Shown: positions 32,558-44,698, counted from the stretch's first letter. The stretch is 64,000 nt of DNA from Erinaceus europaeus (GCF_950295315.1 NC_080162.1:67555760-67619759), one strand, 5' to 3'. The notes: a model not told the origin generated them from the letters alone. Translations and numbers: made by a program.

Positions 32558-33010
32558 GGGGGCATAGTGACTGTCTTTTCCTTTCTGAATGAAGTTGTTA
32601 TGTCATTGTTCAGAGTATCTAAAAATGTGGATTAAACCTAGGTATCCACTGAAAGCTTAATGCACAGATAAAAAAGACTGGAATGCTGTTCAACCTTTAA
32701 AATTAAGAAAATTTTGGTGGAAGCTATAATATTATCTTGAAGATTTCCTAAATAAACGAGTTGCTAAAGGCCAAATAACATATGATCCCACTATCAGGAG
32801 ATACTTAGAACTGATAAATTCTTAAAGTTAAAAAGTAGACAGTACAATGGTAGCCTGGTACTAAGATTAGGGAAGAAAAGAGAGTTATTTCTTTAAGGGA
32901 AGAGGGTTACAATTTTGTAAGATGAAAAATTCTGGATGATGGTGGTTGTAGTTAATAATGTGAATGTATGTAACATCACTAAATTATGTACTTTAAAATG
33001 GTTAAAATAA
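32558..33010 (+). mobile_element. ancient L1 3' end (mammal-wide type)
   Basis: About 32690-33010: aacatatgatcccactatca, atggtggttgtagttaataa and ctttaaaatggttaaaataa are blocks I associate with old mammalian L1M/L1P 3' ends. No open frame. Assigned from memory of the family, so moderate confidence. Confidence 0.55.
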
Positions 33011-33100
33011 CAAAAGTAAACTCTAAATGGATCGAGGATTTGGATGTTAGACTAGAAACTATTAAATATTTAGAAGAAAAAATGGGGACTTTGGACATAA
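33011..33100 (+). mobile_element. short decayed L1 ORF2 fragment
   Basis: aactctaaatggatcgagga ... aactattaaatatttagaag aligns with the ORF2 block at 51949-52006 (actccaaatggatcaaagac...). About 85 bp, diverged. Confidence 0.65.
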
Positions 33101-33158
33101 ACCCAGACCCTTATGAATGGTAGGTGTGCACTCTACTGGATGACCACTGCTTGGTCCC
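33101..33158 (-). repeat. truncated SINE head ('ggccagtggtggca'-like group)
   Basis: gtgtgcactctactggatga and ccactgcttggtccc on + equal the reversed head of that SINE group; body and tail are missing. Confidence 0.5.
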
Positions 33159-34552
33159 AGCATATAAAGTCTTGATTCTGTGACTGACATATATATCTGC
33201 TAAATGACCGCCTGACTGCTAACACTACAACCTTCCTAATGAATGATGACTACTTTAAAATCAAAACTTTTCAAAACTATGAATGTTGCTTCCAACAGTT
33301 AGCCAGGCTGAACAAGAGTTGTCCGTCCAGTCTGCTTTTCTGTTCATTATGTCTGACCTACTCTAGAAATTATTCTTGCTGGAATTCTTCTCTTTAAGTT
33401 ACTATGTTTGGTTAACCAGGCATTTTACTTGCTATAAAATATGGATGTTCTAGGAAATATGAGAGCAAGAAAATAAAAGAAGATTTGTCAGAGGGAGGAT
33501 ATAAATTCGCAAAAGTGAAAACACAAATTCAAACAAAATATGTTGCACTTTAGTAGAGATAAGAAAGTTTAGTTTATTTCAGACTGCATTTTTTATTGTC
33601 AATGAATTATCTTTAAGAAATCTGTCTACTTCCATACCACTTATTTCTGATGAATTCCTTTTAAAGACACTTATTAGATAAAAGTTACAAGAATATACCT
33701 TAATAATGAAGTTTAAGAAGCTAATATTCAAATGCAGCCTATTAAGTTCACCATGATTTGATCTGCATGATGATTCATTCACATGTTGAAAACTAATAAA
33801 GATTTGGCAGAAATACTATGTCAAAATTGAATCAACACTATATACCTTTTTTGCAAATAATATCAGTTGTATCCTCCTGCTTTCATTTATCTCAAAGTCT
33901 CTTTATCCTCAATACAACTTTACAACATCTTTGTTTTTTCCTTCTTCAGGAGTTGGTCCTCCTATTCCCTTCTTCCTCCTCACAGCACCTCTGTAGGGTC
34001 CCAGTATACAACTTAAGGTGAGCAATAATTTTTCTTCAGGATTGCTCACAGCTCATCCTATCCCAAACAGCAGAGATGACAGACTTGGAACTAGGATGAA
34101 TAGGAATAAATAACACATAGTATAATAATCTCCAAAATTCAGAAATAATATATGTTCTCCCTGTCATTATATAATACAGAAGCAATCCCCCCCCCAAAAA
34201 AAATTCTGATTCTTTCAACCACAGGGAAAACCAAATCTTTTGAATAAATACCATCTTAATGAAGAGAGAAAATGTAAATGAAAAGGACACATAAATCCCC
34301 CCCAAATAAAAATATCAAGTTTAAAATAGAATGTTTCTGAATATGTAAATAAATGCAGAAATCTTGCAGAGCCACATGAATGCATATATCAAGAAAAGTA
34401 ATGAAGATAACTTTTAGACTCATTATGTTTTGGTTCACTTTCCTTCCATTTATGTTTCTCTTCCTTGGTAACATCCATTGATTTCTTCATAGTTCAGTAG
34501 CAGAATATGCTAAGCAAATGCTCTTGAGAGAGTAAGCAGTGAATAAAAAGTA
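33159..34552. other. unique DNA, no gene recognised
   Basis: Short frames of 67-89 codons on both strands show no family motif. C and A runs near 34187-34202 and 34297-34304. Nothing supports a gene. Confidence 0.4.
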
Positions 34553-34885
34553 AGGACAAGCTTGAAGAAATCATGTTAAATGAAATACATCAGAAACAGA
34601 AGGCTGAATGTGCGATTATCTCATTCATAGGCAGAAGTTGAAAAACAAGATCAGAAAAGAACACTGAGTGGAGCCTGAACTGGAGGCGGTGTATTGTACT
34701 AAAATAAAAGACTCTGAGGTGGGGTAAGTGGGGGATTTCAGATCCTGGAACAGGATGACAGAGGACCTAGTGGGGTTTGTATTGTTATGTAGAAAACTGA
34801 GAAATATTATAATGCTATGCATGTACAAACTACTGTATTTACTGGCGACTATAAAACATTAATCCCCCAATAAAAGAAAAAAAAC
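34553..34885 (+). mobile_element. old L1 3' end (second 3'UTR lineage)
   Basis: Starts in the ORF2 3' end (gaagaaatcatgttaaatga), passes the 'ctcattcataggcagaagtt' stop region, then aaataaaagactctgaggtg, ctggaacaggatgacagagg and ...acattaatcccccaataaaa. Matches 58001-58290 and 50650-50950 (reversed). This 3'UTR is unrelated in sequence to that of the large L1s. Confidence 0.8.
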
Positions 34886-35027
34886 TTTTAAAAAATAAGG
34901 AAAAAAAAGATAATTGCTTCAATATGTTTATTACACATGACATAAAAATGTGGTTATGTGATGATTATTTGGAAAACCAAATATCTTTATTCAGTTAAAA
35001 TTTTAAGTCTATAGTTGGCAAAATACC

Positions 35028-35190
35028 TTACCTAAGAAGGCACCTGCTTTGTATGAGACCCAGGTATGAGTCCCTGATCTCCATGACATTGGAGAAAGCT
35101 GGTGTTGCTCTTTCTATTTCTCTCCCTTTGTATCTGACAAAGTTATCCCAGAGAAGCAAAGTCCCAGTTGTGACCAAAAAAAAAAAAAAA
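35028..35190 (+). repeat. decayed tRNA-like SINE
   Basis: ggcaaaataccttacctaag, cctgctttgtatgagaccca and tatgagtccctgatctccat follow the SINE head plan with a weak box B; CT-rich then A15 (35176-35190). No TSD recognised. Confidence 0.45.
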
Positions 35191-35218
35191 GTTAAATCTC
35201 ACTCTATTATCAAAAATT

Positions 35219-35398
35219 GGGGGGCGGTACAGATGGTGGTACATCTGGCTGAGTGCACATGTTACAATACGCAAGGACCTGGGTTTGAGCCCCTGGTCCT
35301 TACCTGCAAGGGGAATGCTTTGCAAGTGGTGAAGCAGTGTTGAAGTTGTCTCTCTGTCTCTCCCTCTTTATCACTCCCTTTCCTGTCAATTTGTGGCT
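35219..35398 (+). repeat. tRNA-derived SINE, 5' part, split by an ERV
   Basis: ggggggcggtacagatggtg, box-B-like ggtttgagcccctggtcctt, cctgcaaggggaatgctttg and gtcaatttgtggct. The sequence then stops at the ERV TSD and resumes at 36143 as gtggctgtctctatccagta plus the A-rich tail to about 36175. Intact relatives read straight through this junction. Confidence 0.85.
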
Positions 35399-36148
35399 TG
35401 TCTGGAAATTGTGAGGATGTGGTAGAGCCTGGCAGGGTTTGACCTGAGGAGTGCGTCTATCCTGCCAGTCTCTCTCTCTAACCAGAGATTGAGCAAGGAG
35501 AGACAGGAGTCACCCCAAAGGTGTGCCCCGTCTTATCAGACTCCCTGCTTCACAAAGCACCCAGCATTCCTGATACTATGGCCAATTGATAAAAAGAAAG
35601 GGGGAGATGTCAGGAAATTGTGAGGAGCCTTACAAAGAACCCTGCATTTTTCTGCCTCCAGGAGCCTGGCATTCCTTAAAACATTAAGCCAGCTCCCCCT
35701 GCTCACCCTGCATTCCTGATACTATGGCCTATCTACATAATCATTGTTTTGCCTGAAAGATTCCCCACTCATTTCATTACTTTGATCTATCTTCTTTCTA
35801 CCCTCAAGAACCTCCCTGCCTGCAGGGTATTATTAACCCTACCAGTTAAAACTCTCGCAACAGTTGCTAAGGAAGTTCCTACCTTGCCAACCCTCTTTTG
35901 CTGTTCTCTGCCCCTTTCCTAGCCATTTCCATTTCTGACTTGCCATTTCCAGGTCTGCCCTTTAAAAGCCTTGGCTCTCTGATCAATAAAAAAAATTTCA
36001 TTGCCTTGCCACCATGAGCTTGGTTCATGAGTCATCTTCCTCGCATAGCTCAGTGAGTAGCAGCCCAGGCTGACTCCAGTCAAGTTCCCTCCAACCCAGA
36101 GCATACATGTCTTGGAAGAGGCACCCCCACACTAGCCCAGCAGTGGCT
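35393..36148 (+). mobile_element. internally deleted ERV, ~744 bp, in a SINE
   Basis: Ends TG (35399) ... CA (36142), with an exact 6-bp TSD GTGGCT at 35393-35398 and 36143-36148. A second LTR-like start, tgtcaggaaattgtgagg, lies at 35608, against tgtctggaaattgtgagg at 35399. Just before 35608 is a polypurine tract, aaaaagaaagggggaga (35591-35607). The simplest reading is: first ~185 bp of a 5' LTR, a deletion of nearly all internal sequence, the polypurine tract, then a 535-bp 3' LTR. No gag, pol or env frame remains. A 6-bp TSD is usual for class II (ERVK/beta-like) elements. Confidence 0.85.
35608..36142 (+). promoter_or_regulatory. 3' LTR of the deleted ERV
   Basis: TG...CA unit of 535 bp. 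TATA-like TTTAAAA at 35961-35967 and polyadenylation signal AATAAA at 35985-35990 sit close together, implying a short R region. The block gcattcctgatactatggcc (35710-35729) also occurs in the 5' piece at 35564-35583. The final ~60 bp resembles the end of the LTR at 59189-59636. Confidence 0.8.
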
Positions 36149-36175
36149 GTCTCTATCCAGTAAATAAAATATAGT

Positions 36176-36481
36176 AGAAAAAAACCTCTTAAAATATTTA
36201 TTTAAAAAATTAGGTAGAACCAAGAAAATTTCCCTCACTGAAATTCAGACAGAACACTGACTTTCTTAAAGTGCTTTGATTTCTAAAGCATTTTAACCTT
36301 TTCTTATGTCATTTAAGCAGTCATAAACAATATTAAATTCAATATTACAGGTATCTTTGTGATGTAGATTCCTATTCCTAAATCCTCTGTTACTTACCTC
36401 TCTCTTTAAGAATTACTTTTTTCTTGCTCAAATGAGTTTGCATGAAATAGTTTTTCTGGGAATGTTCTAAGAACAAATATT
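36176..36481. other. unique DNA, no gene recognised
   Basis: Nothing recognised. Confidence 0.4.
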
Positions 36482-36635
36482 TTAAGATAGAGGCAGAGAG
36501 ACAGAGATAGAAATAAAATCAAAGAGATCACAACAATGAAGCTTCCTTCAATGTGGTGGGGACCAGGCTCGGACCTGGGTTGTGCACATAGCAAAGCAAT
36601 GAATTATCCAAGTGGACTATTTCACTGACCCAGAG
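36482..36635 (-). repeat. SINE ('agtccacttggataatt' group)
   Basis: The reverse complement reads tgaaatagtccacttggata, ttgctttgctatgtgcacaa, box B ggtccgagcctgg, accacattgaaggaagcttc. The tRNA-like head is well kept. Confidence 0.75.
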
Positions 36636-36989
36636 TAAGCTACTATACTTTCACCACCAGATAGCTAAAATAGGTAATGCAAAGAGCCAGGAAAATTAAG
36701 AAGGCAGTATGAAGATGAATCACACAACTAAAAAGTGTAACTGCATGGTTGGTTCTTCTTAGGAATGACTACTATGTCTTATAACTCAACCTCAAACTTT
36801 AAAATTTTTCAATTAAAATTTTTAATTTAATTTTTTCATTTGAAATATAAATAATCAGATCAAAGTCATAAATAGTGGTGTTTTTCTTCTCTCTGTAATA
36901 ATATTATGAATCAGTAATGTCTGATCAAGGTTTGCTTGCCTTATCTGTCTGATCTGGAATTAGAAATAAAAGGATGGCAGCTGCAATGA

Positions 36990-37375
36990 AACCCTCTAAA
37001 GTCAGGTCATATCATAGGCTTACGCTGAATATGGGCCCCAAAACAAAAATCAATCAAATCAATGGGGTTTACAGTCAACAATATTTATACCCCCTTTCCC
37101 ATATTAGGGAGCTACTCACTTACTTCCCTGATCCAGCTTTCTGTTCCTTTTCCAGCTGTGACATCATCTCCCCAGACAATAAGTTGGATCCACCTGCATA
37201 TTAGATTTCAGGCTCAGGGAAAAAAAAAAACTACTATAGCCACAGGCCCTTTGGAATATAACTAAAATATGCCTACTAGCCATCTATAAAATGGAAGACT
37301 CCCCCAACTCTTCATCTGCATTATTCGAGCAGTTAGGTTCATGACTCATCAACATTTTGTTTGGCTTTGTATGTT
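36990..37375 (+). mobile_element. older L1 3'UTR segment, cut at its 3' side
   Basis: gaatatgggccccaaaacaa, ggggtttacagtcaacaata, gccacaggccctttggaata and ggttcatgactcatcaacat match, reversed, the inverted segment at 7902-8270 and, forward, 8271 on. It stops at ggctttgtatgtt, where the minus-strand L1's T run begins. Its continuation (aactctcttttca...) is not found beyond that L1. Confidence 0.8.
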
Positions 37376-38715
37376 GTTTTTTTTTTTAAATTTTTTATTT
37401 AAGAAAGGATTAATGAACAAAACCATAAGGTAGCAGGAGTAAAACGCCAAACAATTCCTACCACCCAATCTCCATAACCTAACCCCTCCCCTGATAGCAT
37501 TCCCATTCTCTATCCTTCTGGGAGCATGGACCAAGGGTCATTGAGGGTTGCAGAAGGTAGAAGGTCTGGCTTCTGTAATTGCTTCCCCGCTGAACATGGG
37601 CATTGACTGGTCAGTCCATAGTCCCAGTCTGCCTCTCTCTTTCCCTAGTAGGGTGTGTCTCTGGGGAAGCTGAGCTCCAGGACACATTGGTGGGGTCTTC
37701 AATCCAGGGAAGCCTGGCCAGCATGCTGGTGGAATCAGGAACCTGGTGATTGAAAAGAGAGTTCACTTACAAAGCAAAACAATTTGTTGAGCAATCATGG
37801 ATCCAAAGCTTGGAATAGTGGAGAGGAAGTGTTAGGCAGGTACTCACTGCAAACTCTAGTGTACCTCTGCTTTCAGGTATATATTTTGAAGTAGTTTATG
37901 GATACGTGTGCACATAAGCTCTCTCTCACAGAAACTGGTGTATATCTAGGTTATGGGACTTTGTTAGAAAGTGAACCACCTGAGATGAAATTAGAGTGTA
38001 CTATAAAAGGAAAGGTCTCACCAGAGTAATAAAGCTGAAGGGTTGTCATTCCACACGTGAAGTCTCTGGACACAGTCTAAGGTGAAGCATGTTGAGGTGG
38101 CAATCGTTGCGTTGGTTAGGTTGTGATCCGCGGATGCAATATTATTTGGATTGGGAGACGCATACGGGAAAGTGGGCCCTATCCAAGGGTTCCAGGACTG
38201 GGGGAAGTAGGGGCTCTATAGTGGAGACGTGAGGTTCCTGCTGTCTTAGGGTTCAAAAAGACAATCGATAGTTAATGTTATTATTTGGTAATTGGGTTAA
38301 CTTTGAAAAGTCCATTTGTTAGGGTTTGCTGTACAGTATCCAGTATCTTGTATATAGCTGTGCTATTGGATGCTTCTAATCTACTTGGTCTAGGCTTTTG
38401 AGAGGGTCCGCATATCAAATACACAGCCTATATATTAAAAAGATTCAGTTTGTGTTTTGAGAAAATTTGAGACATACAACTGATTTTCCCCCTCATATTA
38501 ATTAACTACTGATTTATATGTCTACATTTTGCTAGGAGTGTACATAAACACCATTCCCACCACCAAAAGACTGTGACCCATCCCTCCCACCCACTCCCAG
38601 CCTCCATTGGCCCAGGAAGCTGCATGTCTACCCCTCACCACAGGGTTTTTACTTTGGGGCCATACTTACAATTTGATCAGGTCCTGCTTTTACTTTCCCT
38701 TTCAGATCTTCTTCC

Positions 38716-41700
38716 TCAACTTCTGTTGATGAGTGGGATCATCCCATACTCATCTTTATCTTTCTGACTTAGTTCACTTAACATAATTCCTTCTAGCTCT
38801 GTCCAAGATGGGTCAGAGAAGGTGGGTTCATTGTTTTTGATAGCTGCATAGTATTCCATTGTGTATATATACCACAGCTTATCTCAGCCAATCATCTGGT
38901 GTTGGGCACCTGGGATGCTTCCAGGTTTTATCTATTATGAACTGTGCTGCTATAAACATAGGAGTACACACCTCTTTTTGGTTAGGTGTTATGGAGTCCT
39001 TGGGGTATAACCCCAGGAGAGGAATTACTAGAACATATGGAAGGTCCATGTCTAGCCTTATGAGGGTTTTCCAGACTGCTCTCCACAGAGGCTGGACCAA
39101 TATACATTCCCACCAGCAATGTAAAAGGGTTCCTCTGTCCCCACATCCTCTCCAGCATTTGTTGCTGCTGTCCTTTTTTATGTATGCCATTCTTACAGGA
39201 GTGAGGTGGTATCTTAGTGTTGTCTTAATTTGCATTTCTCTGACAATCAGTGACCTAGAGCAGTTTTTCATATGTTTTTTTAGCCTTTTGGATCTCCTCT
39301 GTAGTGAATGTTTTGTTCATATCCTCTGCCCATTTTTGGACGGCGTCATTTGCTTTTTTGGTGTTAAGTTTGCTGAGCTCTTTATATATTTTGGTGATTA
39401 GTTTCTTGTCTGATGTAAGGCATGTGAAGATCTTCTCCCATTCTGTGAGGGGTCTCTCTATTTGTTTAACAGTTTCTTTGGATGTGCAGAAGCTTTTCAA
39501 TTTGATGTAGTCCCATTGGTTTGTTTCTGCTTTAGTCTTCCTTGCAATTGGGTTTGATTCATCAAAGATGTCCTTGAGGTGTAGGTGGGAAAGTGTTTTA
39601 CCAATGTTTTCCTCTAAGTATTTGATTGTTTCTGGTCTGACATCTAGGTCTTTGATCCATTTGGAGTTGATTCTTGTTTCTGGTGAGATAAAGTGGTTCA
39701 ATTTCATTCTTCTGCATGTTACAACCCAGTTTTCCCAGCACTATTTATTGAAGAGAGCCTCCTTTTTCCATTTAATCCTTTGGGACCCCTTATCAAAGAT
39801 TAGATGTCCATGGGTGTGGGGATTTATTTCTGGGCTTTCAATTCTGTTCCACTGGTCTGTGTGCCTATTTTTGTTCCAGTACCATGCTGTTTTGATGATG
39901 ATGCATTTATAATACAGTTTAAGTTCTGGGAGTGTGATGCCTCCATTTCTGTTTCTTTTCCTCAAGATGGTTTTGGCAATTCTAGGTGCTTTCAGGTTCC
40001 AGATAAATGATTGTAGTGTTTGTTCTATTCTCTTAAAGAAGCTTGGTGGAACTTTGATGAGTATTGCATTAAATTTGTATATGGCTCTGGGGAGAATATT
40101 CATTTTGATGATATTTATTCTTCCAATCCATGAGCATGGGATATCTTTCCATGTCTTGGTATCAGTTTCTATTTCCTTGAGTAGCGACTCATAGTTTTCA
40201 GCATACAGGTCTTTCACTTCTTTGGTCAACTTTATTCCTAGGTATTTGATTGATCTTGCTGAAACAGTAAATGGGAGTGATTTCTGGATATCTTCTTCTT
40301 CAGATTTAGTGTTTGCATAAAGAAATGCCACTGATTTTTGTACATGGATTGTGTAGCCTGATACCTTGCTATATTGCCTAATAACTTCCAGTAATTTTCT
40401 GCTGGATTCTTTAGGTCTCTCTATGTATACTATCATATCATCTGCAAATAGTGAGAGCTTGACTTATTCCCTTCCAATCTGTATTCCTTTGATTCCATTC
40501 TCTTGCCTGATTGCTATGGCAAGAACTTCCAATACTATGTTGAAGAGTAACGGTGACAGTGGACAGCCCTGTCTAGTCCCTGATCTGAGGGGGAATGCTT
40601 TCAGCTTCTGTCCATTGAGTATGATGTTGGCTGTAGGTTTGCTATATATGGACTCCACTATCTTGAGGAATTTCCCATCTATTCCCATTTTTTGTAGAGT
40701 TTTGAGCATGAACGGGTGTTGGATTTTTGTCAAAGGCTTTCTCTGCATCTATTAAATAATCATGTGGTTTTTGGCTTTGCTTTAACTGATGTGTTGAATG
40801 TCATTGACTGACTTATGGATGTTGAACCAGCCTTGTATTCCTGGGATGAATCCCACTTGGTCGTGATGAACAATCTTTTTGATATGTTGCTGTATCCTTT
40901 TGGCCAAGATCTTGTTTAATATTTTGGCATCTATGTTCATCAGAGATATTGGTCTGTAGTTTTCCTTTTTTGTTCTGTCCCTATCAGCTTTTGGTATCAG
41001 GGTGATGTTGGCTTCATAGAAGGTGGAAGGGAGTATTCCTGTTTCTTCAATCTTATGGAATAGCTTAAGAAGTATGGGTATTAACTGTTTCCTGAAAGTT
41101 TTGTAGAATTCGTTTGTGAAGCCATCTGGTCTAGGACTTTTGTTGTTGGGGAGATTCTTAATAACGGTTTCAATTTCTTTGTCTGTGATTGGTGCATTTA
41201 GATTTTGTAGTTCTTCTTGGTTCAGTTTTGGAAGTGCATAGGTTTCTAGGAATTGTTCCATTTCTTCCAGATTCTCTAGCTTGGTGGCATATAGTTCTTT
41301 GTAGAAGTTTCGCAGGATTCTTTGGATTTCTGTGGTGTCAGTTGTGATATCTCCTCCATCGTTTACAATTCTATTAATTTGAGTCTTCTCTCTTTTTTGT
41401 TTGGTGAGTCTGGCTAGGGGTTTGCCAATTTTGTTTAATCTTTCAAAGAACCAACATTTGGCTTCATTGCTCTTTTGTATGGTTCTTTTATTTTCGATGT
41501 TGTTAATTTCTGCTCTAACTTTACTGATTTCTCTCCTTCTGGTTGCTTTAGGGTTCCTTTGTTCCTCTTCCTCTAAGTCCTTGAGGTCTGCAGTAAGGTC
41601 GTTCACTTGAGCTTCTTGGTTTTTGATATGTGATTGTATGGCTATAAGTTTCCCTCTCAGTACTGCTTTAGCTGTGTCCCAAATATTTTGATAGGTTGTG

Positions 41701-42535
41701 TCTTCATTTTCATTTGTTTCCAGGAACATTTGAATTTCCTGCTTGAGTGAGTCTCTGACCCAGTGGTTCTTAAGGATCATGTTGTTTAGTTTCCAAGTTC
41801 TGTGTTTTAATAATTTTCTGTTTGTTGTTAAATGTTAGTTTTACTCCACTGTGGTCTGAGAAGATACTTGGGATGATTTCAATGCTCTTGAATTTATTGA
41901 TTCTGTCTTTGTGGCCTAACATGTGGTCTATCCTTGAGTATGTGTTATGTGGATTTGAAAAGAAGGTGTATTCCAGTTTTTTGGGGTGGAGGAGTCTGAA
42001 AATATCCAAGAGGTTTATTCTGTCGATCTCTCCATTTAATTCTCTTGTATCTTTATTGGTTCTCTGCTTTGTTGATCTGTCTAAGTGTGAGAGTTGGGTA
42101 TTGAAGTCTCCCACTATTATTGTATTACTATTGATGTATTTTTGACATTCTTTCAGTATGTGCTTAATGTATTTAGATGGTCCCTCGTTGGGTGCATAGA
42201 TGTTAATAATTGTTAAACTTCTTGACTGATTGATCCTCTAATCATTATGTAGTGTCCTTGCCTATCTTTTATTACTTTATTTAATTTAAAATCTATCATG
42301 TCTGAGATGAGAATGGCTATACCTGCCCTTTTTTGTGGTCCGCTAGCCTGTATGATAGTTTTCCATCCTTTCACTTTAAGTCTGTGTTTATCTTGTTGTG
42401 ACAGATGGGATTCTTGCAAGCAGCATATGGTTGGGTTATGTTTTCTGATCCATCCCCCCACCCTGTGCCTTTTGATGGGTGACTTAAGCCATTGACATTT
42501 ATTGATATTATGGATTTAATGTATTGTAGTGCCAT
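38716..42535 (-). pseudogene. L1 ORF2, minus strand, disrupted
   Basis: ATG at 42533-42535 and TGA at 38716-38718 correspond to the ends of the + copy. The span is 3,820 nt, not a multiple of three, so net indels exist. Long open blocks: 41770-42114 (endonuclease, GDFN and SDHSG kept), 40782-41780 (332 codons, endonuclease-RT linker and RT start), 40464-40748, 39741-40436 (RT C-terminal side), 39255-39707 and 38879-39271. The C-terminal C-x3-C-x7-H-x4-C motif is complete here, unlike in the + copy. Frames overlap at several junctions, consistent with single-base indels and little decay. Confidence 0.92.
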
Positions 42536-42592
42536 TGTTCAAAAAAAATTGTTTGCTCTGATATATTGCCAGTATTATAGTGATGTTCTTGT

Positions 42593-43515
42593 TTATAAGA
42601 GGTCTTTTAGAACCTCTTTCAGGGCCGGCTTGGTGATGGTTGCCTCCTTTAACTGTTGTTTATCTAAGAATGTCTTGATCCCTCCATCTAGTTTGAATGA
42701 AAGTCTAGTAGGATATATTATCCTTGGTTGAAACCCTTTTTCATTCAGGGCTTGATAGATATCTTGCCACTCCCTTCTGGCTTTTAGAGTTTGAGTGGAG
42801 AAGTCTGCAGATAATCTTATGGGTTTTCCCTTGTATGTGACTTTTTGTTTCTCTCTTGCAGCCTTTAGGATCCTTTCTTTATCCTTACTTCTTCTCATTG
42901 TGTCTATGATGTTTCTTGGTGTCTTCAGGTCTGGGCTGATTCTGTTTGGTACTCTTGGGCCTCTTGAATCTTGATGTCCTTTCTGTTATTCAGGTCTGGG
43001 AAGTTTTCTTCTATTATTTCCTCTAGAATGTTTGCTTCCCTTCCTCTCTTTCTTCCTCTGGCAGGCCAATTATATGAATGTTACTTCTTTTGAGATCATC
43101 CCATATGTCTCTGTTGTTGTTTTCAGTGTCTCTCAATCTCTTTTTAAGCTCTTTCATCTCTTTCTTTGTTTTCTAACTCATCCTCTAACTCATCCTCTGT
43201 CTGACTAATTATGTTTTCTGTTTCTGTTAGTCTGCTTTCCCTTGCCTCAGCTTCTTTCTTCATTACAGCTATTTCATCTTTCAGTTCTCTAACTGCCTCA
43301 AGATAATCAGTATTTTCCTTGGGGGTCTCAACTGTTGTTTCCCTAATACTGCCATTCCTTTCCTCCAATGTTGTTTTCATTTCTGTGATTAATAAGTTTA
43401 TTATTGCTTGCATACTTTTCTTATCTATTGTTACTTCTTGCTGATTTGTAGTTTCTTCTGGGCTCTTGTCTTCATTCATTGGAGTAGCAGTTTTATTTGT
43501 CTTTGATCTATCCAT
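42593..43515 (-). pseudogene. L1 ORF1, minus strand, disrupted
   Basis: ATG at 43515 opens MDRSKTNKTATPMNED, nearly identical to the + copy. The coiled-coil part is open to about 43144. A short direct repeat (ctcatcctctaactcatcct around 43178-43197 on +) then derails the frame. The C-terminal domain (42593-42898) is open in another frame, and ends at the same KEVLKDLL stop as the + copy. The N-terminal TAA of the + copy is absent here (GAA), so the two copies were inactivated independently. Confidence 0.92.
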
Positions 43516-43893
43516 TTTTTTTATTTGTGTGTTTGTTTTTTTTTATGCTCTGTTGTTCCTCAGTTGTTGTGTCTTGAGTACAAGTAACACTGTACTAAAT
43601 ACCTTTATGACAATTGCACTCACCAACCTCAGGAATTACAGTAGCAACTGAAGTAAGTATTGAAGTAGTTTTATCGTTACCAGTTATCCAAACAATTTCT
43701 CCAGTCCGTGAAAAAATAGTAACCAAATCCCCGTGAAGAAAGAGAAAAGAAAGGATAGCAAGAATAGACAGTTATGCAAATCTACTATCCACTGTATATT
43801 CTAGTGGTAACAAGAGGGGAAAGGGAACTAGAGCAGAGATACACACATAGAGAGTCCCCTCTGAGTCAGATTTCTTCCCCCCAAAATTCCCAA

Positions 43894-44072
43894 ATTCAGA
43901 AAGGAGTCAGGTGGTAATGCAGCAGGTCAAGCGCATGTGGCACAAAGCGCAAAGACCTGTGTAAGATCCCAGTTCAAGCCCCCAGCTCCCCACCTGCAGG
44001 TGAGTCACTTCACAGGTGATGAAGCAGGTCTGCAGATGTCTCTCTCTCTCTCTCTCTCTCTGTCTGTCTCTT
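43894..44072 (+). repeat. tRNA-derived SINE ('gggagtcgggc' family), 3'-shortened
   Basis: ggagtcaggtggtaatgcag, gtggcacaaagcgcaaagac, box B agttcaagccccc, cacctgcaggtgagtcactt, then (TC)n at 44039-44060. It directly abuts the 5' edge of the minus-strand L1. Confidence 0.85.
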
Positions 44073-44224
44073 AAGAGTGTCTTGAAAACCAACATATTAA
44101 GAAAACAAAGCCTAATGTGAAAATAAAGTAACTTCCATAGAATTTGGGTCAGAAAACTTGAAGAATTCCTTAGAATCTAAACATATAGAAAAGTAATATT
44201 TTTTCCTACAGTGGAATATCATTG

Positions 44225-44440
44225 AAAATAAACTTAGCCATATACACAGTCCAGGTTCGAGCCTGGCCACTACTGCACTGAAGGAAGCTTTAGTTCTGTG
44301 ATCCCTTTCATTCTTTCTCTCATTGATTCTGCCTCTCTATCTGTATTTAAAAAGAATAAGAATGAAAAAAGAAAAGAGAGAAGGGAAGGGAAGGGAAGGG
44401 AAGGGAAGGGAAAATAGTAAACCCTATTATGAAATTATAA
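44225..44440 (+). repeat. SINE with intact box B and (GGGAA)n tail
   Basis: cagtccaggttcgagcctgg is a perfect box B (GGTTCGAGCC), followed by actgaaggaagctttagttc and a TC body. The tail has become (GGGAA)n at 44381-44412. The head is truncated. Confidence 0.75.
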
Positions 44441-44698
44441 AAAAAATTTAAAAAGATAATTGTGAATCCACGACTCATATATGTATATGTGTGTGTATTC
44501 CTTTATATATCTGCATCATAAATGTATTGCACTGAAATTTTTGCATTATTCCTGCATTTTTATGTTTATTTTTTAGATAATAGTAATTGAAATTTATTGC
44601 AAAATTGTTTTGCATATGAAAAATCAGTTTATAATTATACTCAAGAAGGAAGGAATCAAAGAAGGCAATTTTTCATCTTATATAGAAATTATTAAATT

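Larger units (their letters stand above)
37376..43893 (-). mobile_element. near full-length L1 on minus strand, ~6.5 kb, inactive
   Basis: Reads, on minus, from within the second 5'UTR repeat unit (43893, matching about 25990 of the + copy) through ORF1, ORF2 and the 3'UTR to a T run on + at about 37376-37396. So it is truncated ~1.25 kb into the 5'UTR. No TSD was found: the left flank is older L1 3'UTR, the right flank is a SINE head at 43894. Both ORFs are broken. Confidence 0.93.
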
